A stretch of 64,000 nt of DNA from Moheibacter lacus (GCF_014042165.1 NZ_JACDZE010000001.1:310001-374000); one strand, 5' to 3'. Positions 9,158 through 17,615 are shown, counted from the stretch's first letter. The notes: generated by a model from the sequence alone, not told the origin. Numbers and translations are program-made.

Positions 9158-10230
9158 TGAGTTTCAAAAATTTCCCCATGGTGCCGCGCGTCGTTTATGG
9201 ACGTGGAAGTGCTGAGCAAATTGAAGAAATAGCGGAACCCATTCGTAAAAATGGTTATCCGATTATTTATTTTGCAGACCATTGTTTTGAAAACAAATCA
9301 CTTGCTCATCATATTCCGGTCAAGCGAAATGATAAAATCATTTTCATCGACACCTCTGAAGAACCGAAAACTTCTTATGTTGACAAAATCCGCGATGATC
9401 TTAAAGAAGAGTTTGGGAAAATTTCCGGCATCATCGGTTATGGAGGCGGAAGCGTCATGGACATGACCAAAGCCGTTTCGCTGATGATGACCAACCCTGG
9501 CTCGTCTGCAGATTATCAAGGTTGGGATTTGGTGAAAAATGAAGGCGTTTACCATGCCGGAGTTCCCACTTTGAGCGGAACCGGTGCTGAAGTTTCCAGA
9601 ACTTGTGTGCTGACCGGACCGGTTCGTAAATTGGGGATGAATTCAGATTTCACGCCATTTAATCAAGTCATTTTAGATCCAAATTTAACACAAGGCGCAC
9701 CAAAAGACCAAGCCTTTTTTACCGGAATGGATTGTTACATCCATTGTATAGAATCGCTAAATGGTACTTTCCTAAATGCTTTCAGTAAAAGCTATGGCGA
9801 AAAGGCACTCGAACTTTGCAAAAAAAATTATCTGGAAAAAGCCGAATGGGACGATGAATCCAACGAAGACTTGATGATGGCTTCCTGGCACGGCGGCATG
9901 AGCATTGCTTATTCGCAAGTTGGTGTAGCACATGCTTTAAGCTATGGACTTTCTTATATTTTAGGCATCAAACATGGAGTAGGAAACTGCATTGCTTTTG
10001 ACCAAATTGAAGAATATTATCCGGAAGGCGTACATGATTTCAAAAAAATGGTCGATAAATTTCAAGTCGAAATCCCTAAAAATGTTTGTGCTCATTTAAG
10101 CGATAATGAAATGAATAAAATGGTGCAAGTCGCTTTGAATTTAGTTCCGCTTTGGGAAAATGCTTTGGGAAAAAACTGGAAAGAAAAAATCAATGAAAAT
10201 ACGCTGAGAGAATTGTATGAAAAAATGTAA
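9157..10230 (+). CDS. kdnB: Iron-containing alcohol dehydrogenase, probable Kdo 8-oxidase KdnB
   Basis: 357 aa from ATG 9157 (TGATG overlap with the kdsB stop). Group III Fe-dependent alcohol dehydrogenase fold: GYGGGSVMD (94-102) for NAD(P) and four metal ligands D192, H196, H259 and H273. In Shewanella, KdnB oxidises C8 of Kdo and KdnA then transaminates it to 8-amino-Kdo, with kdsB in the same cluster. The tight coupling to kdsB here is the main reason for the specific name. No kdnA-like aminotransferase lies in the window, so a generic alcohol dehydrogenase role remains possible. Confidence 0.75.
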   Translation: MSFKNFPMVPRVVYGRGSAEQIEEIAEPIRKNGYPIIYFADHCFENKSLAHHIPVKRNDKIIFIDTSEEPKTSYVDKIRDDLKEEFGKISGIIGYGGGSVMDMTKAVSLMMTNPGSSADYQGWDLVKNEGVYHAGVPTLSGTGAEVSRTCVLTGPVRKLGMNSDFTPFNQVILDPNLTQGAPKDQAFFTGMDCYIHCIESLNGTFLNAFSKSYGEKALELCKKNYLEKAEWDDESNEDLMMASWHGGMSIAYSQVGVAHALSYGLSYILGIKHGVGNCIAFDQIEEYYPEGVHDFKKMVDKFQVEIPKNVCAHLSDNEMNKMVQVALNLVPLWENALGKNWKEKINENTLRELYEKM

Positions 10231-10246
10231 AACTGAAGGGAGAATT

Positions 10247-10918
10247 ATGAGATTTGATTTACGAGTTAAAATTTTATTTTTTATTGTTTTTGCTTCGCTA
10301 ATTGGTCAAGCACAAACAGCAGAACAAATCATCCACCAGCATCTGGAAAATTCAGGTGGGATTTCCAATTGGAAAAAACTCAACAGCCTGATTATCAAAG
10401 GAGATGCGGTACTTGGACTGGAAGAATCCTATCCCATGACCATTTACCATCGTCGTCCTTACGATAAAAAAGTAACTTTTATGGTTCAGGGAAAAGAAAT
10501 GCTCAACGAAGGTTTTGATGGAAAAAACGGTTGGACTTATAACGAAATCTCTGGTAAAAATGAAGTCTTAATCGGTTATGAACCTGATAGTTTCGATTCG
10601 GACATGATGGATTTTCAGAAAAAAGGATTTACGGCAGTTTATACCGGAAAAGCCAATTTCGAAGGAAAAGAATGCTACAAAGTAGAACTGACCAAAAATG
10701 TCAACAAAGTTACGTATTGCTTTTCCACAAAAGATTACACATTACTTTGGGAAGAAAATCAGGAAGAAAAATTGATGTATTACGATTATAAAAAATTCAA
10801 CGGTTTGGAATTTGCTACGCGAATTGTGGGGCAACCCAAAGAAGGCGGCGAATACGTCATTCAATTTTCTTCCATTCAAATCAATCCGACAATTGACGAT
10901 AAGGTTTTTAAATTTTAA
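10247..10918 (+). CDS. Secreted LolA-like (outer-membrane lipoprotein-sorting-like) protein
   Basis: 223 aa from ATG 10247, which has a purine-rich GAAGGGAGA upstream and begins a clean signal peptide ending QAQT. An earlier ATG at 10217, inside the preceding gene, would put ten polar residues in front of it. The body (AEQIIHQHLENSGGISNWKK..., then beta-rich repeats with GFDGKNGWTYN) resembles Bacteroidota periplasmic proteins with a LolA/LolB-like half-barrel. Function not established. It sits 16 bp after kdnB and may belong to that operon. Confidence 0.65.
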   Translation: MRFDLRVKILFFIVFASLIGQAQTAEQIIHQHLENSGGISNWKKLNSLIIKGDAVLGLEESYPMTIYHRRPYDKKVTFMVQGKEMLNEGFDGKNGWTYNEISGKNEVLIGYEPDSFDSDMMDFQKKGFTAVYTGKANFEGKECYKVELTKNVNKVTYCFSTKDYTLLWEENQEEKLMYYDYKKFNGLEFATRIVGQPKEGGEYVIQFSSIQINPTIDDKVFKF

Positions 10919-10988
10919 TTGAGATTTCATTTAAAACTAAGCTAATTTCTGCTTCTTCTTATAAATATTGCATTAAATGAAACATTAT

Positions 10989-11076
10989 CGTTGTGAACTT
11001 TGTGAAATACTTTGTGACCCTAGTGGTTAAATTTTACCACAAAGAAACACGAAGTAGAAAACACAAAGTGCACTAT
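10989..11076. repeat. Imperfect palindromic intergenic repeat
   Basis: This non-coding stretch holds ACTTTGTG on the left and its complement CACAAAGT on the right. Inner pieces CTTTGTG...GTGGT and ACCAC...AAAG flank a TAAATTTT centre. The wording (CTTTGTGA..., AGTGGTTAAA..., ACCACAAAGA) is like a dispersed intergenic repeat I have seen in Bacteroidota genomes. It lies between two convergent genes and could fold in RNA from either strand. Confidence 0.55.
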
Positions 11077-11113
11077 AAAAGTTTATTATTTCAGAACTAA
11101 ATCTTCAAAAAAT

Positions 11114-12478
11114 CTATCGTCTCATCCCGATTTCGATTCCTTTGATTCTTCTGTACAATTCTGTTGCGTAATTATCTGTCATTCCTGACACAAAATCGAG
11201 CACACCCAGCATTTTTTCATAATCCGTTCCTTCTTCATAGATGAATTGAGTCGGAATTAATTTGATCGCTTTTTCTTCTGATTTGCTTCGATCAGTTTTT
11301 AAAATCGGTCCTGCAAAATGAGAAAGCAATTCATACATCACATTATAACCTGCATTTTCGATTTCGACTACCGAATGATGGTTGTAAATGAATTCGATAG
11401 AAAAAGCTTCAATTTCCTTTAAAACTTCAGCCGATTTTTCGTTTTGAATTTTCACCAAATCCAATAAAGATCGTTCAAGATTTCCTTCTAAAATTGGATC
11501 CAAGTGCGTTTCATAAACTTTAGCCGTTTCTCGAATCAAATTGCCAATGGATTTCGCACGTAAGTAAGCTATTTTCTCATTTCGATCAGAAATACCGTCC
11601 AGTCTGGATTTGACTTTATCAACTCCTTTTGGATCAAAAGATGCAATTAAACTCATCATCAAATCCTTGCATTTGTCATGGTCGATGATCCCCAGTCGAT
11701 GCGAATCTTCCAAATCAATGATGTTGTAACAAATATCATCAGCCGCTTCCACCAGCCAAACAAAGGGATGTCGTTTGTAAATTTTAGGATCTTCACCATC
11801 TTGAATCATATGGGTGGTCGAAGCTATTTTCTCGAAATTCTCTTTTTCCGATTGAAAAAAACCAAACTTTTTACGATGAAGAAATTTTTTGTTTCGAGCG
11901 GTGGATTCACAAGGATATTTGGCGATGGCGGCCATCGTGGCAAAGGTCAAACTCAGCGCTGATTCGGATTTGCCATTTTGCTTGTGTGTGAGAATTCTTA
12001 TCGCATTTGCATTTCCTTCAAAATGAACAAAATCGGTCCATTCCTTTTCCGAAAACCGACTTTTCAAGCTCTCCTCATTTCTTTCAAAATAAGAAGCAAT
12101 CGCATCTTCACCCGAATGTCCAAATGCAGGATTTCCGATGTCATGACACAAACAAGCTGAGGAAATCACGTTGTATAAATTGTGCTGATAAAAATCAAGC
12201 GATTCTGGTTTTAAGACTTCTTTGAATCTATCTACGATAAATTCACCGGCTAAACTACCTAGCGAACGCCCAACTGAAGCCACTTCCAATGAATGCGTTA
12301 ATCGATTATGCACAAAAACGCTTCCCGGCAATGGGAAAACCTGGGTTTTATTTTGCAAACGACGGAAAGCCGAAGAAAAAATAATTCGATCAAAGTCGCG
12401 CTGGTATTCGCTTCTCGTATCTTTTGTATGGTTAATTCCCAACCGTTGGGAAGAAAATATCTCGTTGATATCTGTCAT
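11114..12478 (-). CDS. dgt: Deoxyguanosinetriphosphate triphosphohydrolase
   Basis: 454 aa, HD-domain dNTPase. Opening NHTKDTRSEYQRDFDRIIFS...FRRLQNKTQVF is typical of Dgt. Metal ligands: H62 (RLTHSLEV) and H112/D113 (CHDIGNPAFGHSGED); a distal Asp lies in VEAADDICYNI. It converts dGTP to deoxyguanosine and triphosphate, tuning dNTP pools. Its -7 promoter element ends only 4 nt before the ATG. Confidence 0.93.
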   Translation of the reverse strand: MTDINEIFSSQRLGINHTKDTRSEYQRDFDRIIFSSAFRRLQNKTQVFPLPGSVFVHNRLTHSLEVASVGRSLGSLAGEFIVDRFKEVLKPESLDFYQHNLYNVISSACLCHDIGNPAFGHSGEDAIASYFERNEESLKSRFSEKEWTDFVHFEGNANAIRILTHKQNGKSESALSLTFATMAAIAKYPCESTARNKKFLHRKKFGFFQSEKENFEKIASTTHMIQDGEDPKIYKRHPFVWLVEAADDICYNIIDLEDSHRLGIIDHDKCKDLMMSLIASFDPKGVDKVKSRLDGISDRNEKIAYLRAKSIGNLIRETAKVYETHLDPILEGNLERSLLDLVKIQNEKSAEVLKEIEAFSIEFIYNHHSVVEIENAGYNVMYELLSHFAGPILKTDRSKSEEKAIKLIPTQFIYEEGTDYEKMLGVLDFVSGMTDNYATELYRRIKGIEIGMRR

Positions 12479-12482
12479 GGAA

Positions 12483-12490
12483 CAAATATA
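12483..12490 (-). promoter_or_regulatory. -7 promoter element of dgt, adjacent to the start codon
   Basis: TATATTTG (read on the minus strand) followed by TTCC and then ATG. With transcription starting about 5 nt after the element, the mRNA would have essentially no leader. Confidence 0.55.
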
Positions 12491-12533
12491 GAATTTGGGA
12501 ATGAGTTAATTGGAAATTTAGAAATAAACTTAT

Positions 12534-12594
12534 GATGGATGTTGGGAGTTGGATGTTGGATGATGGATGTAAGATGTAAGATGTAAGATGTAAA
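12534..12594. repeat. Short tandem repeats (GATGTTG / GATGTAA units)
   Basis: About 60 bp upstream of dgt made of 7-nt units: GGATGTT variants, then consecutive GATGTAA units. A second repetitive patch (CCTTAAACTTTAAACCTTAAAC) follows at about 12612-12633. No coding content seen. Confidence 0.75.
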
Positions 12595-12652
12595 GTTATA
12601 AAGACTTGAAACCTTAAACTTTAAACCTTAAACAAAAAAGATTTTTGAGAAT

Positions 12653-13450
12653 TTACCAACTACCACTGGCTCCACCGCCACCGAAGCTTCCACCACCAAA
12701 TCCGCCAAATCCTCCTCCGGAACTTCCGCCGCCCCAAGAAGAACCGCCGCCGCCCCAGGAGCTGCTTCCGCCACTGGTAAAAATCACATCGCCCCAATTG
12801 AATCCTCGTCGGGAACGCGAACCTCCACTTCCACCACCTCCTTTGCTGGCGATAATGATGAAAATGATGATGATCCCTACAAAAAATAGAAAGACCAAAA
12901 TTCCACCCAAATCACCTTTAGAAGATTTGGGTTCAGCTTCATATTGACCAGCCAATTGTTGCTGAATGGCATTGACCGCATTATCCAATCCTTGGTAATA
13001 ATTGCCGTTTCGGAAAGAAGGAATCATTTCCCGATCGATGATGAGTTTCTCAATCGTCGGAGGCATTTTTGCCTGGAGGCCGTAACCGCCTCGCAAAGTT
13101 ACCTTCCGGTCTTCATCGCTTACCACGATAACGATTCCATTGTGTTTATCTTTTTGACCAACGCCCCAATTCTCCCCTATTTCATTTCCAAGCAATTCGA
13201 TCGGATAACCTTCCAAATTTTTGAAAGTTACCACGACGATTTGGGTTGAAGTAGAATCGTTAAAAGCGACCAATTTATTTTCCAATTGGCTGCGTTCAAC
13301 CGGATTTAAAATTTCTCCAAAATCATGCACCAATTTTACTTCATGCTCATAATTTTTATCGGTAACTTGATAAGGTGTAACCTGCGCCCATGAAAAGATG
13401 GCACAAAGCAAAAACGATAAAAAAACTAGTCTAACTCCAACTGATCTCAT
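12653..13450 (-). CDS. TPM-domain (YgcG-like) membrane protein with Gly/Ser-rich tail
   Basis: About 265 aa from the chosen ATG at 13450; an ATG at 13462 is also possible. Signal peptide ending SWAQ, a TPM phosphatase-like domain (VHDFGEILNPVE...TQIVVVTFKN...NGIVIVVSDEDRK...GYGLQ), one transmembrane helix rich in Ile/Phe, then a tail of Gly/Ser/Trp/Phe repeats. It overlaps the preceding TPM gene by 20 bp and is last in a lemA-TPM-TPM operon. TPM proteins are implicated in membrane-protein quality control and photosystem repair elsewhere; the bacterial role is unclear. Confidence 0.85.
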   Translation of the reverse strand: MRSVGVRLVFLSFLLCAIFSWAQVTPYQVTDKNYEHEVKLVHDFGEILNPVERSQLENKLVAFNDSTSTQIVVVTFKNLEGYPIELLGNEIGENWGVGQKDKHNGIVIVVSDEDRKVTLRGGYGLQAKMPPTIEKLIIDREMIPSFRNGNYYQGLDNAVNAIQQQLAGQYEAEPKSSKGDLGGILVFLFFVGIIIIFIIIASKGGGGSGGSRSRRGFNWGDVIFTSGGSSSWGGGGSSWGGGSSGGGFGGFGGGSFGGGGASGSW

Positions 13451-13862
13451 CCGGCAATTCATTTTTATCATCGTCTTGATAAGGAAAATGTTGTTGTAAA
13501 GCTTCACCGGCCATTTTGATGCCAAGTGTCAATCCTTTGACATATTTTCCTTTTTTAAATTTTTTGATTACGGTTTTCTTGATTTCATCCCAAAAATCAT
13601 CTGAAGTTACGGCATCGATGCCTTGATCGCCGATGATCGTGAAATTATGATCTGTAGGTGAAACATGAAAAAGAACACCGTTGCGGTCTTTGGTTTGGTC
13701 CATTTTGAGCGAATGAAAAACCGCAGCGGTAGTCTCAAGGTGATTTTCAGAAGGTTCAGCGTCGATGTGTACACGGATTTCGCCGCTTGTATTTCGCTCT
13801 GCTTCTTTAATCGCCTTGATGATTTTTTTTTCTTCCTTTTTGGATAGAGAAAATTCTTTCAA
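13431..13862 (-). CDS. TPM-domain protein, soluble form
   Basis: 143 aa. Lacks a signal peptide and consists of a single TPM (DUF477) domain: ERNTSGEIRVHIDAE...KDRNGVLFHVSPTDHNFTIIGDQGID...DDFWDEI. Cytoplasmic by sequence. Located 6 bp after lemA. Paired secreted and cytosolic TPM proteins downstream of lemA are a frequent arrangement in Bacteroidota. Confidence 0.88.
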   Translation of the reverse strand: MKEFSLSKKEEKKIIKAIKEAERNTSGEIRVHIDAEPSENHLETTAAVFHSLKMDQTKDRNGVLFHVSPTDHNFTIIGDQGIDAVTSDDFWDEIKKTVIKKFKKGKYVKGLTLGIKMAGEALQQHFPYQDDDKNELPDEISWS

Positions 13863-13868
13863 AGTAAA

Positions 13869-14471
13869 TTAGTTTGAAAAGTCAATAGTTGGTGCTTTAT
13901 CAGCTCCTTCAGCTGCTTTGAAATATCCTTTATCTTCAAATCCTCCGAAATTTGCAATCATATTGTTCGGTACTTTTTGGATATAATTGTTGTATCCTTG
14001 CGCAGTATCGTTAAATTTTCTTTGTTCAAACCGGATTTCGTCTGCCATACTTTCCAAACTGGTTTGGAGATTTAAGAAATTTTGATTCGCTTTTAATTCC
14101 GGATATCTTTCTACAACCACCATCAAACGGCTCAAAGCACTAGAAAGTCCATCTTGAGCTTGCTGAAATTGTGCAATATTTTCAGGAGTTAAATTGGTCG
14201 GATCAATTGTCGTTTGCGTGGCTTTTGAACGGGCTTCGATTACTTGTGTCAACGTTTCTTGTTCAAAATCTTTTGCTCCTTTTACGGTTTGAACCAATTG
14301 TTCAGTAAGATCAGCACGTTTTTGGTATGCAGTTTCCACATTTCCCCATTGGCCTTTCACAGCATTGTCAAGTGGAATGATCCCATTGTAAATGCCTACG
14401 CCCCATAAAACTCCGATTACAACCAAAGCCAAGAGCCCTACTATTCCACCGATTAAACAACCTTTTTTCAT
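13869..14471 (-). CDS. lemA: LemA family protein
   Basis: 200 aa. One N-terminal transmembrane helix (about 5-27), then the helical LemA domain: NGIIPLDNAVKGQWGNVETAYQKRADLTEQLVQTVKG, and the ...SLESMADEIRFEQRKFNDTAQGYN block. LemA proteins are membrane-anchored helical bundles of unclear function. First gene of lemA-TPM-TPM. Confidence 0.93.
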   Translation of the reverse strand: MKKGCLIGGIVGLLALVVIGVLWGVGIYNGIIPLDNAVKGQWGNVETAYQKRADLTEQLVQTVKGAKDFEQETLTQVIEARSKATQTTIDPTNLTPENIAQFQQAQDGLSSALSRLMVVVERYPELKANQNFLNLQTSLESMADEIRFEQRKFNDTAQGYNNYIQKVPNNMIANFGGFEDKGYFKAAEGADKAPTIDFSN

Positions 14472-14558
14472 CTGTTTTCGTTTTTAGTTTAAATTGAATT
14501 GTAAATGTAAATGTAATTAATTTTTGGTTTTTTATTAAAATCTAAATTTGCTTGAAAC

Positions 14559-15044
14559 TTAAGAAGTTTGTGCAGTATCTAACAAACTCCCAACCCAACT
14601 CTCTGAAATAGGCAATTCCCATCCTTCTTCAAATTCGCCAAGCGATGTAATCCCGTTATGAAAAACACTTGCATGAAGTGGAATTTCTCCGTTTTTTACT
14701 TTTTGTTTGAATTCGTTTAATGGTAATGTGATAATTTCTTCTCCTAAATTATAGGAAACCAACATGCGGTTGAGCAATCCGAAGTTGTATTTTTCTTCCA
14801 ATCTTTTCACAATTCTGGTCATACTGTCGATGGAACAACCCGAAGCCATTTCTACATTTTCATCTACTGCAAGCACGATGAATCGATCATAAGGAATGGC
14901 ATAAGCAGCGGTTAATTTCGCTCCGTGTGCGTTCCATTCTAGCATGAATTGATCGAGTGTTGTTTCGATTTCGGAAATTTCTTCTGCATTAAAATTTCGG
15001 GTGGATTGGAAAATCCATATTTTGGAATCTGATGGTAAATTCAT
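14559..15044 (-). CDS. Conserved Bacteroidota protein of unknown function
   Basis: 161 aa, no signal peptide and no transmembrane segment. Homologues in flavobacteria are often labelled ABC transporter ATPase, but no Walker A, Walker B or signature motif is present, so that name is unsupported. Distinctive segments are WIFQSTRNFNAEE, MLEWNAHGAKL, FIVLAVDENVEMASGCSIDS and FGLLNRMLV. One invariant-looking Cys (GCSIDS) could be functional. Possible operon partner of mgsA upstream (67-bp gap). Confidence 0.7.
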   Translation of the reverse strand: MNLPSDSKIWIFQSTRNFNAEEISEIETTLDQFMLEWNAHGAKLTAAYAIPYDRFIVLAVDENVEMASGCSIDSMTRIVKRLEEKYNFGLLNRMLVSYNLGEEIITLPLNEFKQKVKNGEIPLHASVFHNGITSLGEFEEGWELPISESWVGSLLDTAQTS

Positions 15045-15111
15045 CTTAAATAATTTTATACAAATATCTTGAATTTGTATAAAATTCGACTAAAAAGCTG
15101 ATAGGAAATCT

Positions 15112-15477
15112 CTATTTCAAATGATCAATCAACAAAGATGCCGTAGCAGGATTGGTCGCAAGCGGCACATTCCAAACATCGCATAAACGGAGCAACATGT
15201 TGATATCGGGTTCATGCGGATGTTTATCCAGCGGATCTCTGAAAAAGAAAACCATATTGGTCTTTCCTTCTGCAATTCTGGATGCGATTTGGGCATCACC
15301 ACCTCTTGGGCCTGAAAGCATTTTGCTTACTTGAAGTCCGGCTTTTTCCACAAAACTTCCGGTAGTTCCGGTTGCGATGATGTGGACATTGTTGTTTTTC
15401 AATTTATCGATGTTTTGCATCAAGAAGTTGACCATTTCGGCCTTTTTTCCGTCGTGTGCGATGATGGCGAGTTCCAT
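15112..15477 (-). CDS. mgsA: Methylglyoxal synthase
   Basis: 121 aa. Opening LAIIAHDGKK (H8), phosphate-binding ATGTTG (35-40), catalytic Asp61 in GPRGGDAQI, and HPHEPDINMLLR with H88 and D91. It converts dihydroxyacetone phosphate to methylglyoxal, a bypass of lower glycolysis that releases phosphate when phosphate is scarce. This fits the phosphate theme of the window, though the linkage is not direct. Confidence 0.93.
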   Translation of the reverse strand: MELAIIAHDGKKAEMVNFLMQNIDKLKNNNVHIIATGTTGSFVEKAGLQVSKMLSGPRGGDAQIASRIAEGKTNMVFFFRDPLDKHPHEPDINMLLRLCDVWNVPLATNPATASLLIDHLK

Positions 15478-15501
15478 TCTTTACTTTTAATTTTTGTAAA
15501 A

Positions 15502-16068
15502 TTAAGGTTTCAATCTAAAATACTGCGCATTAATCACATAAAAAACGAAATTGATTTCTTTATCAAATCGCTCTGAGTTGATTTTATTCCATTCGGGGTT
15601 TCCAATGGCCATGAACCTTAAAATACCACCGGAATGGGGAATGTAAAAATCAGCGATTTGTTTTTCATTGAATTCGTATTGATAGCCTAAACCAGATGTT
15701 AAAGGAATCGACTGGAAACGGGTTTTGGGCTTTTTAATTTCATTTAACAATAAATCGGGATAATAATAACCGATGATGTTCAAGTAATAAGGTGTATCAT
15801 TATGCAAAAACAAGGTTTGTTTATTTTTGGAAGAATGAATAGTGGATCTTTTGAGTTGATTTAATTCTTTGGCATTGATGTAGACGACATCGAGGTTGAT
15901 GGTGTCGTGATAATAATCTTTGTATGCATTAAATTCCAATGTTTCTCCTCCAACAGGCATTTCAAAGGCTCTGTACATTTCTTTTTCTTCTGTTGGATTG
16001 GAAAATTCATAAAAGTTTGAGCAAGAAATCAGGAGTAGAGTCGATATAAGGAAGGGAATTATTTTCAT
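15502..16068 (-). CDS. Hypothetical lipoprotein
   Basis: 188 aa with a lipobox (LLISC, Cys16). The rest is beta-rich with no motif I recognise. It lies between mgsA and a toxin-antitoxin pair. Confidence 0.6.
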   Translation of the reverse strand: MKIIPFLISTLLLISCSNFYEFSNPTEEKEMYRAFEMPVGGETLEFNAYKDYYHDTINLDVVYINAKELNQLKRSTIHSSKNKQTLFLHNDTPYYLNIIGYYYPDLLLNEIKKPKTRFQSIPLTSGLGYQYEFNEKQIADFYIPHSGGILRFMAIGNPEWNKINSERFDKEINFVFYVINAQYFRLKP

Positions 16069-16130
16069 CGATAAATGTTCATTTAATATTTCAATTTATT
16101 AATTTTTGTGTGAAATATTAGCGTTTTGCA

Positions 16131-16436
16131 TTAAAGAAATTGCATAGGTCTTTTTCGATTGTCGAAGAAAAACATTAGATAAATTTCATTATTTTCTTGA
16201 ATGATTTTGAAAAACAAGCTGACGTTTTGATGTACTAATGCTCTGCGAATATTTTTTGAATCTGGATAAATCGGAAATTGCAAAGGGTTTTCTTGAATTC
16301 TATTAATCGTTTTATCGGCCAGAAAATAGAAATCATCAATTTGTTTTTGCCCCCATTTGAATTTTAAAAATTCGAGTATTTCTTCAAAAGTAAATTTAGC
16401 AGCTTCAGTCCAAATGACTTTATTTACCGATTCCAT
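16131..16436 (-). CDS. RelE/ParE-type toxin
   Basis: 101 aa from ATG 16436; an alternative start at 16454 would overlap the antitoxin more. The fold signature is clear: KVIWTEAAKFTFEEILEFLKFKWGQKQIDDF, PLQFPIYPDSKNIRRALVHQNVSLFFKI, and C-terminal YLMFFFDNRKRP. Such toxins act on ribosome-bound mRNA (RelE) or gyrase (ParE); the sequence does not decide. Overlaps the antitoxin stop by 17 nt, the usual coupled arrangement. Confidence 0.85.
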   Translation of the reverse strand: MESVNKVIWTEAAKFTFEEILEFLKFKWGQKQIDDFYFLADKTINRIQENPLQFPIYPDSKNIRRALVHQNVSLFFKIIQENNEIYLMFFFDNRKRPMQFL

Positions 16437-16668
16437 ATTGCTCTTTGAATTCATTCATCACATTTTCATGTTTGAATACTTTTCCATTTTGAATATCGGC
16501 TTCACTTTTTTCCAATAGTTGAAGGATTTTTTGCTTTTCTTCATCTGAAAATCTAAATGAATGAAGCGCGGTTTTTTGTTGGATGGATTGTAATAATTCT
16601 ATTAAGGAAATGTCTTCTAAGGAAGTGATCCATTCAATTAATTTATATTTTTCGGCTTGGACATCCAT
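16420..16668 (-). CDS. Antitoxin of the RelE/ParE pair
   Basis: 82 aa, helical, charged C-terminus (KVFKHENVMNEFKEQYG), directly upstream of and overlapping the toxin gene. The residue pattern resembles the short antitoxins paired with ParE-like toxins in Bacteroidota. It presumably masks the toxin and autorepresses the promoter. Confidence 0.75.
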   Translation of the reverse strand: MDVQAEKYKLIEWITSLEDISLIELLQSIQQKTALHSFRFSDEEKQKILQLLEKSEADIQNGKVFKHENVMNEFKEQYGIGK

Positions 16669-16691
16669 CCTAACAAATTTAAAGAATTATT

Positions 16692-17483
16692 TTACAAATC
16701 CTGCGCCTCCGCAATTAATTCCGCCAAATCTTTCACCAAAACTTCTGACTCTTTATTGGCGTGTTTGATGCCGTCTGTCATCATCGTATTGCAAAACGGA
16801 CAGCCGGTTGCGATGATGTTGGGCTGGATTTGAAGGGCTTCTTCTGTACGTTCGATATTGATGTCTTTGTTGCCTTTTTCTGGTTCTTTGAACATTTGTG
16901 CACCGCCGGCTCCACAACAAAGACCACGGGTTTTGCAACGTTTCATTTCGACCAATTCGGCATCCAATTTTTCAATCAAAGTTCTCGGTGCTTCATATAC
17001 ATTATTTCCTCTTCCCAAATAACAAGGATCATGAAACGTAATCCGTCTTCCTTTAAATGGCTGATTTCCCTCGATGGTCAACTTTCCTTCGTTGATGATT
17101 TTTTGTAAATATTGAGAATGGTGAAGCACCTCATAATTTCCACCCAAAGATGGATATTCATTTTTCAAGGTATTGAAACAATGCGGACAAGTCGTCACGA
17201 TGGATTTGATTTCGTAGGCATTGAGGACTTCGATGTTCATCATGGCTTGCATCTGAAATGCAAACTCGTTTCCGGCGCGTTTTGCAGGATCACCTGTACA
17301 GCCTTCTTCCGTTCCCAAAACGGCAAATTCAATCCCTACTTTATTCATAATTTTCACAAAAGCTCTTGTGATTTTTTTGGCCCTGTCATCAAAACTCCCG
17401 GCACATCCTACCCAAAAAAGGACTTCGGGTTGAGTTCCTTCGGCCATGTATTGCGCCATCGTTTTTACCTGTAATTCTGCCAT
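16692..17483 (-). CDS. CCG-domain (Fe-S)-binding protein, heterodisulfide-reductase-like
   Basis: About 263 aa from ATG 17483. An upstream TTG sits inside the promoter and is rejected. Two cysteine-rich CCG-type segments are visible: CPHCFNTLKNEYP, and CCGAGGAQMFKE followed by GCPFCNTMM. These bind a non-cubane [4Fe-4S] cluster in HdrB/HdrD, GlpC and LutA relatives. The other half of an EtfD/HdrD-like protein (transmembrane part plus two 4Fe-4S clusters) is encoded at 18187-19512, so the two probably form one membrane electron-transfer complex. Confidence 0.87.
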   Translation of the reverse strand: MAELQVKTMAQYMAEGTQPEVLFWVGCAGSFDDRAKKITRAFVKIMNKVGIEFAVLGTEEGCTGDPAKRAGNEFAFQMQAMMNIEVLNAYEIKSIVTTCPHCFNTLKNEYPSLGGNYEVLHHSQYLQKIINEGKLTIEGNQPFKGRRITFHDPCYLGRGNNVYEAPRTLIEKLDAELVEMKRCKTRGLCCGAGGAQMFKEPEKGNKDINIERTEEALQIQPNIIATGCPFCNTMMTDGIKHANKESEVLVKDLAELIAEAQDL

Positions 17484-17498
17484 GAAAAAAGTTTGAAC

Positions 17499-17527
17499 CA
17501 AAAGTAAGAAAATTTCTAATTTATCAA
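17499..17527 (-). promoter_or_regulatory. Consensus promoter of the CCG protein gene
   Basis: Minus-strand TTG, 18-nt spacer, TACTTTTG: a full match to the Bacteroidota TTG-N17/23-TAnnTTTG promoter. It ends 15 nt before ATG 17483, so this gene has its own promoter besides any read-through from upstream. Confidence 0.7.
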
Positions 17528-17615
17528 TCTTTCAAAACAAGCAATAGCTTGTCAAAACCATATTTATTGAGAATTTGGAAATAATATAAATAAGAAATTC
17601 TATATAATTAAAAAT

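Noticed and set aside
12645-12947. Plus-strand proline-rich ORF opposite the TPM gene
   Set aside because: It is the complement of the Gly/Ser tail of the minus-strand TPM protein; its Pro-rich repeats are an antisense artefact.
14559-15044. ABC transporter ATPase, the name often given to homologues
   Set aside because: No Walker or signature motif is present in the 161 residues.
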